From Tagaea sp. (GTDB lineage: Bacteria > Pseudomonadota > Alphaproteobacteria > CACIAM-22H2): a stretch of DNA of 5,095 nucleotides. The notes under the pieces are model-generated. The model was not told where the DNA came from. It ran no database searches and was given only the letters and a program-made list of their open reading frames with translations. Numbering within the stretch: position 1 is the first letter of the stretch; each line of letters starts with the position of its first letter. Below, in pieces: positions 1 through 5,095 of this stretch. A program made the translations under genes and the position numbers. The stretch spans positions 1 to 5,095 of the forward strand of contig JAMNXK010000217.1 in NCBI GenBank assembly GCA_023653245.1, in the 5' to 3' direction.

Positions 1-1154
1 ATTTCACGCCGACGCTTCTCCCCGGCCCGACCGGCGAGCGCAACACGCTGAGCCTAAACGGGCGCGGCGTGTTCGCCTGCATCTCGCCCTGGAATTTCCC
101 GCTGGCGATTTTCGTGGGGCAGATCGCGGCGGCGCTCGCGGCGGGCAACGCGGTCCTCGCCAAGCCCGCCCCGCAAACGCCGCGTACGGCGCTGTCCGCC
201 GTCGCTCTATTGCATCAGGCGGGCGTGCCGGGCGACGCGCTGCGCCTCGTGTTCGGCGGCCCCAAGATCGGCGCGGCGCTGATCGCCGAACCCGCCATCG
301 CCGGCGTAGCCTTCACCGGTTCGACCGCGACGGCGCAGGCGATCAACCGTGCCCTTGCCGCCAAAGACGGGCCTATCGTGCCCTTGATCGCCGAGACGGG
401 CGGCGTCAACGCGATGATCGCCGATAGCTCCGCGCTGACCGAGCAACTGGTGAATGACGCGATCGTCTCGGCCTTCCAAAGCGCGGGGCAACGTTGCTCC
501 GCCTTGCGCGTGCTGTTCGTGCAGGACGACGCGGCCGATCGAACCATCGAAATGCTCAAGGGGGCGATGGCGGAGCTGACCCTGGGCGATCCGGCCGATC
601 CCGCGACCGATATCGGCCCGGTGATCGACGAAGACGCCAAAGCGAAGCTCGACGCCTATCTCGCCGCCAATCGCGCGCGGATCATCGCGCAGAGCGGACC
701 GTCGCCGCGCGGCAATTTCGTGCCGCCGACGCTGTTGGACGTGCCGCTCGCCGAAGCACCGACGCGCGAGATCTTCGGCCCGATCCTGCATCTCGTGCGC
801 TGGAAGAGCCGCGACATCGACGCCGTGCTCGACGCTGTCGCGCGCACCGGCTACGGGCTCACGCTCGGCATCCACTCGCGGCTCGAGAGTTTCCAGACGC
901 GCGTGCGCGAGCGGCTGAGCGCGGGCAACGTTTACGTGAACCGCTCGACCATCGGCGCGGTGGTCGGCGTGCAGCCCTTCGGCGGGCACGGGCTCTCGGG
1001 CACCGGTCCCAAGGCCGGCGGGCCTCACTATCTGCCTCGCTTCGCCCAGGAAAACACCCTGAGCGTCAACACCGCGGCGATCGGGGGCGACGTCGCGCTG
1101 ATGGCGAGCGGACGGACGGATGCCCCAAAGCTTGCTGCCCCAGGTCGGACCTGA
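1..1154 (+). CDS. putA: Bifunctional proline dehydrogenase / P5C dehydrogenase PutA, C-terminal part (5' end outside window)
   Basis: PutA oxidises proline to P5C with FAD, then glutamate semialdehyde to glutamate with NAD+. Only the end of the second, aldehyde dehydrogenase module is present. The frame is open from base 3 to the TGA at 1152-1154, giving 383 residues; a GTG at 69 is internal, since PutA-like sequence ([11 protein letters not shown]) continues upstream of it. Visible in order, numbered from base 3: ISPWNFPLA (27-35), the LAKPA cofactor lysine (54), FTGST (104-108), ETGG with the conserved Glu (131), [10 protein letters not shown] with the catalytic Cys (165, bases 495-497), EIFGPI (256-261), [17 protein letters not shown], and the PutA-specific tail [14 protein letters not shown]. 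The tail follows the ALDH core directly, without the extra domain of E. coli-type long PutA, so this is a short-type PutA. The N-terminal PRODH barrel cannot be assessed. Its neighbours on the other strand are convergent and unrelated. No frameshift or missing catalytic residue is seen. Family assignment is very secure. Confidence 0.96.
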   Translation, partial: FTPTLLPGPTGERNTLSLNGRGVFACISPWNFPLAIFVGQIAAALAAGNAVLAKPAPQTPRTALSAVALLHQAGVPGDALRLVFGGPKIGAALIAEPAIAGVAFTGSTATAQAINRALAAKDGPIVPLIAETGGVNAMIADSSALTEQLVNDAIVSAFQSAGQRCSALRVLFVQDDAADRTIEMLKGAMAELTLGDPADPATDIGPVIDEDAKAKLDAYLAANRARIIAQSGPSPRGNFVPPTLLDVPLAEAPTREIFGPILHLVRWKSRDIDAVLDAVARTGYGLTLGIHSRLESFQTRVRERLSAGNVYVNRSTIGAVVGVQPFGGHGLSGTGPKAGGPHYLPRFAQENTLSVNTAAIGGDVALMASGRTDAPKLAAPGRT

Positions 1155-1160
1155 ATCCGC

Positions 1161-1183
1161 AGGCCCTTGCGCGCAACGGGTCT
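1161..1183 (+). terminator. Possible putA transcript-end hairpin
   Basis: Seven bases after the putA stop codon, AGGCCCTTG (1161-1169) can pair with CAACGGGTCT (1174-1183) around a CGCG loop, with one bulged C at 1177 and one G-U pair. The centre is a perfect 10-bp palindrome, TTGCGCGCAA (1167-1176). Only TCTT follows, not a real U-run, so it is a poor intrinsic terminator by the classical rule. It could instead be a 3'-end stabilising hairpin or act with Rho. Position supports it; sequence form is weak. Confidence 0.35.
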
Positions 1184-1208
1184 TGAGTCGCGTTGATGAA
1201 CCAGCGCG

Positions 1209-1236
1209 TTCAAGGATCTGCCCGTAGGTCCTTGAA
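1209..1236 (+). repeat. 28-nt near-perfect hairpin in the convergent intergenic region
   Basis: TTCAAGGATCTG (1209-1220) pairs with TAGGTCCTTGAA (1225-1236) around a CCCG loop, giving twelve consecutive pairs. Read as + strand RNA, two of the pairs are G-U wobbles. Read as - strand RNA those two become A-C mismatches, so the structure is complete only in the putA-sense transcript. No U-run follows (next bases AATCC). It lies 55 bases past the putA stop. It could be a transcript-end structure, part of a dispersed intergenic repeat, or a protein-binding palindrome; the sequence alone does not decide. Confidence 0.6.
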
Positions 1237-1285
1237 AATCCATTGCCCAAGTGGCTCCCGGTGCGCCGGAGGACATGGGGACGGT

Positions 1286-1371
1286 GCGTCGACGCGCCCC
1301 AAATTCGGCACCTCGCTCTAGAGTCGAGCTGGAAGGCGCGTCGAGGTCGATCGAACGCGGCTTGGCGTTCG
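1286..1371. repeat. Cluster of three short palindromes
   Basis: Three inverted repeats follow each other. GCGTCGACGC (1286-1295) is a perfect 10-bp palindrome. CTCG, CTCTAGAG and CGAG (1312-1328) form a palindrome with one extra T at 1324. CGAACGC and GCGTTCG (1352-1358 and 1365-1371) form a perfect 7-bp stem around a 6-nt loop. A competing 6-bp stem, GCTTGG with CCAAGC (1360-1365 and 1375-1380), overlaps the last one, so the two are mutually exclusive. GC-rich DNA makes short palindromes common. The repeats are real in the sequence; any function is inference. Confidence 0.5.
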
Positions 1372-1387
1372 GACCCAAGCGAGAAAG

Positions 1388-1403
1388 GGCGCCATGCGGC
1401 GCC
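1388..1403 (-). terminator. Possible terminator of the - strand sugar operon
   Basis: On the - strand, GGCGCC, a GCAT loop and a second GGCGCC form a 6-bp all-GC stem, followed by CTTTCTC, a short pyrimidine stretch with some T. It lies about 42 bases downstream of the oxidoreductase stop codon, where an operon end is expected. The T-run is short and interrupted, so termination may be partial or Rho-assisted. Each arm is self-complementary, so other pairings are possible. Confidence 0.45.
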
Positions 1404-1416
1404 AACTCGGGGCTCA

Positions 1417-1425
1417 CCCCCCCCC
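1417..1425 (+). repeat. Run of nine C
   Basis: Nine consecutive C (G on the - strand) lie about 20 bases downstream of the oxidoreductase stop codon. The run is outside any coding sequence, so slippage would not change a protein. It is a place where sequencing length errors are likely. Confidence 0.8.
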
Positions 1426-1445
1426 GCGCGAGGTCGCCGGAACTT

Positions 1446-2603
1446 TCATCCATTCGAGCCGACCAGTTTGCGCCAGCGCCCGCCGGCGCGCGCCGAAGCG
1501 ACCGCCGCGGCGACGAAGCGCATGCCGGCGAGCCCGTCTTCCAGGCCCGGGAACTCGATCTCGCGGGGAATTCGCTTGCCCGCCTGCCGGGCGCGGATGG
1601 CGCGCGCGATCTCGGCATAGAGATTGGCGAAGGCTTCGAGATAGCCCTCCGGATGGCCCGCCGGCAGGCGCGTGACGCGCGCGGCGGCCGGGCCCGAAGA
1701 AGCCGAGCCGCGCGCGACGATGCGCGGCGCTTCGCCCAAAGGTGCGAACGTCAGATGGTTGGGATGCTCCTGGCGCCACTCGAGTCCGGCTTTGGTGCCG
1801 AAGATGCGCAGCGTCAGACCGTTCTCGCGGCCGACCGCGACCTGACTGGCCCACAACATACCGCGCGCGCCGCCCGACAGCCGCAGCAGAATACGCGCGT
1901 CGTCGTCGAGCTTGCGCCCGGGCACGAAGCTCGACAAATCGGCCGCCAGCGCTTCGACGGCGAGCCCCGACACATAGGTCGCGAGATTGAACGCATGCGT
2001 GCCGATATCGCCCAGCGCCCCGCCGAGCCCCGCGCGTTTCGGATCGGTGCGCCACGCGGCTTGCTTCTGGCCCGTCGCTTCGAGCCGCGTGGCGAGCCAG
2101 TCTTGCGCGTATTCGACTTGGACCACGCGCAAACGGCCGAGTTCGCCGGCGGCGATCATCGCGCGCGCATGACGCACCAGCGGATAACCCGTGTAGTTGT
2201 GGGTCAGCGCGAAAATCGCCGCGGATTTCCGCGCCGCCGCCGCCAGCGATCGGGCTTGCGCGAGCGTGGCGGTCAGCGGCTTGTCGCAAATCGTGTGGAT
2301 GCCGGCGGCCAGGAACGCGCGCGCCACCGGCGCATGCAGATGATTGGGCGTGACGATGGCCACCGCCTCGATCCCATCGGGCCGCGCCGCCTCTTCGCGC
2401 GCCATGACGCGGAAATCGGCGTAGCCGCGCGCGAGCCCGATCGCCGCCGCCGAGCGCTTGGCCTTGGCGGGCGTCGCACTCAGGGCGCCGGCGACCAGCT
2501 CGAACTCGCCGTCCATCCGGGCGCAAAGCCGATGGACCGCGCCGATGAATGCGCCCTCCCCGCCGCCGACCATGCCCAGGCGGATCGGGCGAGGGCCGCT
2601 CAT
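1446..2603 (-). CDS. Gfo/Idh/MocA-family NAD(P)-dependent oxidoreductase
   Basis: This predicted cytoplasmic dehydrogenase of 385 residues is a usual length for the family, whose members oxidise or reduce hydroxyl groups of sugars, polyols, sugar acids and glycosides. The N-terminal Rossmann domain shows a glycine-rich nucleotide loop (GMVGGGEGAFIGAVHR, 10-25), VTPNHLHAPVA (84-94) and CDKPL (106-110), the family's EKP motif with D for E and probable catalytic Lys108. The C-terminal substrate domain shows GGALGDIGTHAFNL (194-207), with Asp199 and His203 at the usual catalytic D-xxx-H positions. There is no signal peptide, unlike periplasmic glucose-fructose oxidoreductase. The ATG at 2603 overlaps the preceding gene's stop as ATGA. 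No strong ribosome binding site precedes it, which suggests translational coupling. The alternative ATG at codon 11 would cut the nucleotide-binding strand. It is last in the operon. Pairing with a TIM-barrel epimerase recalls E. coli ycjS/ycjR, but the substrate is unknown. Family assignment is secure. Confidence 0.93.
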   Translation of the reverse strand: MSGPRPIRLGMVGGGEGAFIGAVHRLCARMDGEFELVAGALSATPAKAKRSAAAIGLARGYADFRVMAREEAARPDGIEAVAIVTPNHLHAPVARAFLAAGIHTICDKPLTATLAQARSLAAAARKSAAIFALTHNYTGYPLVRHARAMIAAGELGRLRVVQVEYAQDWLATRLEATGQKQAAWRTDPKRAGLGGALGDIGTHAFNLATYVSGLAVEALAADLSSFVPGRKLDDDARILLRLSGGARGMLWASQVAVGRENGLTLRIFGTKAGLEWRQEHPNHLTFAPLGEAPRIVARGSASSGPAAARVTRLPAGHPEGYLEAFANLYAEIARAIRARQAGKRIPREIEFPGLEDGLAGMRFVAAAVASARAGGRWRKLVGSNG

Positions 2604-3664
2604 GCGCGGTCGAGCCCGAGCTGGCGGCGCAGCTTTTTGCGATCGGTCTTGGCGCCGGCGAAATCGTCGAAAGCGCGGTCGGTGACGCGGATGATGTGCT
2701 CGGCGATGAATTTCGCCCCTTCGCGCGCGCCATCCTCGGGATGCTTGAGGCAGCACTCCCATTCGAGCACGGCCCACCGATCGTAGCCGCGCGCGGCCAG
2801 GCGCGAAAACACGCCCTTGAAATCGATCTGCCCGTCGCCGAGCGAGCGAAAGCGCGCCGCGCGCTCGACCCAGGGCAAGTATCCCGAATACATGCCCTGG
2901 CGGCCGTCGGGGTTGAACTCGGCGTCCTTCACGTGAAACGCGCCGATGCGTTCGTGATAGATGTCGATGAAGGCGAGGTAATCGAGCCCCATCAGCAGGA
3001 AATGCGACGGATCGTAGTTGATCCGCGCGCGCGGATGGCCGCCGACCGCGGCGACGAAACGCTCGAACGACGCGCCGTCGAACGCGTCCTCGCCGGGATG
3101 GATCTCGTAGCAGACGTCCACGCCGTGGCGCGCGTAGACGTCGAGGATCGGCTTCCAGCGCCGGCCTTGCTCGGCGAAGGCTTCCTCGATCAAACCGGGC
3201 GCGCGCTGCGGCCAGGGATAGACGTAAGGCCAGGCGAGCGCGCCGGTGAACGAGACGGTCGAATCCAGGCCGAGATGGCGCGCGGCCTTGGCGGCGAGCT
3301 TCATCTGCCCGACCGCCCAGTCGCGCCGCGCTTTGGGTTTGCGCTTGACGGCTTCGGGTGCGAATCCGTCGAAGGCGTCGTCGTAAGCCGGATGGACGGC
3401 GACGAGCTGGCCTTGCAGATGCGTCGACAGTTCGGTGATCGAAATCCCGGAAGCGCGCGCGATCCCGGCGAACTCGTCGCAATAGGTCTTGGAGGACGCG
3501 GCCTTGTCGAGATCGAACAGGCGCTTGTCCCAGCTCGGCACCTGCACGCCCTTATAGCCGAGCGACGCCGCCCATTTCACGATCGACGGCCAGGCGTCGA
3601 ACGGCTTCGAATCGCCGGCGAACTGCGCCAGAAAGATCGCCGGACCTTTCATCGTCTTGGGCAT
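2600..3664 (-). CDS. Sugar phosphate isomerase/epimerase family TIM-barrel protein (AP endonuclease 2-like fold), long form
   Basis: The 354-residue protein belongs to the xylose-isomerase-like TIM-barrel superfamily (AP_endonuc_2), which includes IolE-type dehydratases and ketose/keto-sugar epimerases. The expected metal site is complete: Glu187 in CYEIHPGE, Asp218 and His221 in INYDPSHF, His244 in FHVKDAEF, and Glu301 (or Glu303) in LEWECC. It is longer than the usual 260-300 residues. Extra sequence includes an aromatic-rich stretch (SFTGALAWPYVYPWPQR, 138-154), a segment around 249-275 with GRQGMYSGYLPWVERA, and a charged tail (DRKKLRRQ). No signal peptide is seen. The ATG at 3664 is chosen over the ATG at codon 5 because GAGGG sits four bases upstream of it; the second would be too distant. 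It overlaps the dehydrogenase gene by four bases and follows the lactonase gene by seven. A role as epimerase, isomerase, dehydratase or keto-glycoside lyase is possible; the reaction cannot be fixed. Family assignment is secure. Confidence 0.92.
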   Translation of the reverse strand: MPKTMKGPAIFLAQFAGDSKPFDAWPSIVKWAASLGYKGVQVPSWDKRLFDLDKAASSKTYCDEFAGIARASGISITELSTHLQGQLVAVHPAYDDAFDGFAPEAVKRKPKARRDWAVGQMKLAAKAARHLGLDSTVSFTGALAWPYVYPWPQRAPGLIEEAFAEQGRRWKPILDVYARHGVDVCYEIHPGEDAFDGASFERFVAAVGGHPRARINYDPSHFLLMGLDYLAFIDIYHERIGAFHVKDAEFNPDGRQGMYSGYLPWVERAARFRSLGDGQIDFKGVFSRLAARGYDRWAVLEWECCLKHPEDGAREGAKFIAEHIIRVTDRAFDDFAGAKTDRKKLRRQLGLDRA

Positions 3665-3668
3665 TTTT

Positions 3669-3674
3669 CCCTCA
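3669..3674 (-). promoter_or_regulatory. Ribosome binding site overlapping the lactonase stop codon
   Basis: The - strand reads TGAGGGAAAAATG. The lactonase stop TGA (3674-3672) runs into GAGGG, and four A separate this from the ATG at 3664. It decides the start of the long TIM-barrel gene and implies that ribosomes finishing the lactonase can reinitiate immediately. Confidence 0.75.
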
Positions 3675-4781
3675 GCGGAATTTGACGCAGATCGGCGTGC
3701 CGGGCCGAACCACGTCGCCGGTCGGGGTCAGCCGCCCGCTCGCCGGGTCGAGGCGGAACATCAGCACGTTGTCGGTGTCTTGATTGGCCGCGGCCAGAAA
3801 CGTGCCGCAAGGCGCGATCGCGAAATTCCGCGGGATGCGCCCGCGCGTGCTCTCGTGCCCCGCCGGCGTCAGCGTGCCTTTCGCCGGATCGACCGCGAAA
3901 ATCGCCAGCGAGTCGTGCCCGCGATTGGAGCCGTAGAGGAACCGCCCATCGGGCGTGATCTGCACTTCGGCGCAAGTCGAACGGCCGGTGAAATCCGCCG
4001 GCAAGGTCGGCAGCGTCTGCAACGCGGTCAGAATCCCCGTGCCGGAATCGTAACCGAACGCGGTCATCGTCGAATCGAGCTCGTTAACAAGGTACGCGAA
4101 TCTGCCGTCCGGGCGCATGACCAGCTGGCGCGGACCCGCGCCCGGCGCCGTGCGCACCAAAGGCTGCGTCGGATGCGGCGCGAGTTTGCCGCCGCGCGCG
4201 TCGAATTCGTAGACCACGATCGCGTCGATACCGAGGTCGGGTACGAACACGAAGCGGTTGGCCTTGTCGATCTCCACCGCATGGGCGTGCGGGCCGGTCT
4301 GGCGCACCGGATCGACGCTCGATCCGCGATGCTGGACGAAGTCGACCGCCTCGCCGAGCCTGCCTTCGCCGTCGATCGGCAAGACGCAGACGCTGCCGCT
4401 CGCGAAATTGGCGATCAGCACGAAGCGCCCGGTCGCGTCGACGATCAGATGGCACGGATCGGTGCCCCGGCTCGCGCGCGTGCTCAGATATTCGAGCGCG
4501 CCGGTCGCCGGATCGATGCGGAACGAGCTGACCGCCCCGCTCGCCCGGCCTTCGTATTCCTTGAACTCGTTCACGCAGAACAGAAAGCGCCGCGCCGGAT
4601 CGAAGGCGAGATACGAGGCGTTGCGCACGCCTTCGGTCACGCCGGCGGGAATCAGTTTCCCCGCCGCGCGGTCGAAACGGTAGGCGTAGATGCCCCTGCC
4701 CTTGCCCTGCAGCACTTGGCCGGTGCCGAATTTGATCGGCTCCGAATAGGTGCCGACATAGACGAGTTCGTCCGCCGCCAT
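3672..4781 (-). CDS. Lactonase-family protein, seven-bladed beta-propeller (6-phosphogluconolactonase-like)
   Basis: This 369-residue cytoplasmic protein belongs to the Lactonase family (PF10282 type) typified by E. coli Pgl/YbhE, which hydrolyses sugar lactones to the acids. Blade-like repeats of the form 'DP..GRF.....N' recur along its length: LAFDPARRFLFCVNE (58-72), VDATGRFVLIAN (114-125), MRPDGRFAYLVNELDS (222-237), ITPDGRFLYGSNRGHDS (275-291) and IAPCGTFLAAANQDTDN (322-338). Family landmarks include VYVGTY at the N-terminus, GPHAHAVEID (163-172), PDLGIDAI, STCAEVQITPDG and a C-terminal ICVKF. Length is normal and there is no signal peptide. The ATG at 4781 is preferred because GGAG lies five bases upstream. 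A GTG at 4787, adding two residues and overlapping the preceding stop as GTGA, is a real alternative. Operon context suggests it opens a lactone made by the partner dehydrogenase, possibly not 6-phosphogluconolactone; some family members have other or no known activity. Family secure, substrate unknown. Confidence 0.92.
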   Translation of the reverse strand: MAADELVYVGTYSEPIKFGTGQVLQGKGRGIYAYRFDRAAGKLIPAGVTEGVRNASYLAFDPARRFLFCVNEFKEYEGRASGAVSSFRIDPATGALEYLSTRASRGTDPCHLIVDATGRFVLIANFASGSVCVLPIDGEGRLGEAVDFVQHRGSSVDPVRQTGPHAHAVEIDKANRFVFVPDLGIDAIVVYEFDARGGKLAPHPTQPLVRTAPGAGPRQLVMRPDGRFAYLVNELDSTMTAFGYDSGTGILTALQTLPTLPADFTGRSTCAEVQITPDGRFLYGSNRGHDSLAIFAVDPAKGTLTPAGHESTRGRIPRNFAIAPCGTFLAAANQDTDNVLMFRLDPASGRLTPTGDVVRPGTPICVKFR

Positions 4782-4783
4782 GC

Positions 4784-5095
4784 TCACTCCACCTTGATGC
4801 CCAGATCCTTGCAGATGCCCTTGAGATAGACCATCGCGGCGACGGTCTCGGCCTCGAATTCCTCGGTCGCGGTGGGATGGCGATAGACGCCCGGTGCCGT
4901 CGAATTGGGCCCGCGCGAAGTGCCCGGCACGTCCTCGAGCTCGACGGACACGACGCCGTCATAGCCGGTTTCCTTGAGCGCGCGGAACATCGCCACCCAG
5001 TCGATCTTGCCCATGCCCGGGCGCCAATGGACGTTGGTCACGCCGTCGTTGTCCGAGACGTGGAGATGGACGATGTGTTTGCCCAAGCGATAGAC
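4784..5095 (-). CDS. Sugar phosphate isomerase/epimerase family TIM-barrel protein, C-terminal part (5' end outside window)
   Basis: The last 103 residues of an AP_endonuc_2-type TIM barrel are visible; the frame is open to the window edge, and a TTG at 5086 is not a real start because the sequence matches the middle of the fold. HIVHLHVSDNDG carries the metal-site His (residue 12 of the fragment). GMGKIDWVAMFRALKETGYDGVVSVELED is the typical late barrel segment, with a metal-site Glu at residue 52. The chain ends DLGIKVE and TGA at 4786-4784. It differs clearly from the second TIM barrel of the operon in the corresponding region (HVSDNDG against HVKDAEF, VELED against LEWEC), so the two are not a recent duplication. 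An insertion-like stretch (GTSRGPNSTAPGVYRHP) follows the Glu. It is the first gene of the operon visible here and is coupled to the lactonase by overlap or a 2-nt gap. It is probably an epimerase or isomerase; substrate unknown. Confidence 0.88.
   Translation of the reverse strand, partial: VYRLGKHIVHLHVSDNDGVTNVHWRPGMGKIDWVAMFRALKETGYDGVVSVELEDVPGTSRGPNSTAPGVYRHPTATEEFEAETVAAMVYLKGICKDLGIKVE
4787..4795 (-). promoter_or_regulatory. Ribosome binding site with two possible lactonase starts
   Basis: The - strand reads AAGGTGGAGTGAGCATG. GGAG (4790-4787) lies five bases before the ATG at 4781. AAGG (4795-4792) lies four bases before the GTG at 4787. The upstream gene's TGA is at 4786-4784, so either start gives tight coupling. 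The ATG is favoured on codon type and spacing. Confidence 0.6.

Larger units (their letters stand above)
1155..1445. other. Convergent intergenic region, rich in inverted repeats, no credible gene
   Basis: These 291 bases separate the stop codon of putA (+) from the stop codon of the oxidoreductase gene (-). Open frames cross the region, but none resembles a protein I recognise, and long chance frames are normal at this GC content. The longest simple + strand candidate is a 41-codon ATG frame at 1196-1321 with no clear ribosome binding site. The content that stands out is secondary structure: inverted repeats at 1161-1183, 1209-1236, 1286-1295, 1312-1328, 1352-1371 and 1388-1403, plus a run of nine C. 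Because both flanking genes end here, the expected function is transcription termination in both directions. Confidence 0.8.

Noticed and set aside
987..989. His in Put[11 protein letters not shown], where E. coli PutA has Glu
   Set aside because: This position varies among PutA and aldehyde dehydrogenase proteins, and the catalytic Cys and Glu are intact, so it is not good evidence of altered function.
1196..1321. A 41-codon ATG frame (begins MNQRVQGSARRSLKIHC) in the intergenic gap
   Set aside because: No convincing ribosome binding site precedes it, it contains the 28-nt hairpin, and its composition looks like chance. It would need conservation evidence to be called a gene.
1251..2786. 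A 511-codon + strand frame crossing the intergenic gap and the dehydrogenase gene
   Set aside because: It is the antisense reading of the dehydrogenase gene plus chance openness of the GC-rich gap, with no domain signal.
1446..3482. A 678-codon - strand frame that could suggest a fusion protein ending in the dehydrogenase
   Set aside because: Only the part from 2603 down has protein-like Gfo/Idh sequence. The upstream part is an arginine-rich out-of-frame reading of the TIM-barrel gene, so no fusion exists.
2549..3685. A 378-codon open frame on the + strand opposite the long TIM-barrel gene
   Set aside because: Its product is rich in R, A, E and D with no recognisable family, while the opposite strand encodes a clear TIM-barrel protein with metal-site motifs. 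GC-rich codon bias produces such antisense frames.
3657..4829. A 390-codon open frame on the + strand opposite the lactonase gene
   Set aside because: The translation is low-complexity and arginine-rich, without family motifs, and exactly mirrors a well-supported beta-propeller gene.
4784..5095. Possibility that the two TIM-barrel genes are a tandem duplication
   Set aside because: The regions that can be compared differ at the metal-site surroundings and in loop lengths, which fits distinct subfamilies rather than a recent duplication.

Overview
The window is GC-rich and gene-dense. The gene families (short-type PutA; lactonase, TIM-barrel epimerase and Gfo/Idh cassettes) point to a proteobacterium, most likely an alphaproteobacterium. 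This placement rests on family resemblance and base composition only, because the window holds no rRNA or other phylogenetic marker.

Layout. Positions 1-1154 (+ strand) carry the 3' end of putA, the bifunctional proline-catabolic enzyme. Only its C-terminal P5C (glutamate semialdehyde) dehydrogenase part is visible. Positions 1155-1445 are a 291-bp convergent intergenic region with no credible gene but several inverted repeats, including a hairpin with a 12-bp stem and 4-nt loop. Positions 1446-5095 (- strand) carry four tightly packed genes. In transcription order (right to left) they are: a sugar phosphate isomerase/epimerase-type TIM barrel (5' end outside the window), a lactonase-family seven-bladed beta-propeller, a second and longer TIM-barrel isomerase/epimerase, and a Gfo/Idh/MocA-family NAD(P)-dependent oxidoreductase.

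How the genes work together. The - strand genes abut or overlap by a few bases (stop/start overlaps or a 7-nt gap). They should therefore be one translationally coupled operon whose promoter lies beyond position 5095. A dehydrogenase, a lactonase and two metal-dependent epimerase/isomerase-fold enzymes together suggest cytoplasmic oxidative processing of a sugar, polyol or glycoside. Possible routes are oxidation to a lactone followed by hydrolysis, or a keto-sugar route like E. coli YcjS/YcjR. The substrate cannot be read from the sequence. PutA belongs to a separate, convergent transcription unit and has no evident functional link.

The genes look intact apart from the two cut by the window edges. 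I see no mobile element, tRNA, rRNA or CRISPR array. I do not see a wholly new system. The points most worth a second look are the composition of the sugar operon and the palindrome-rich convergent intergenic region.
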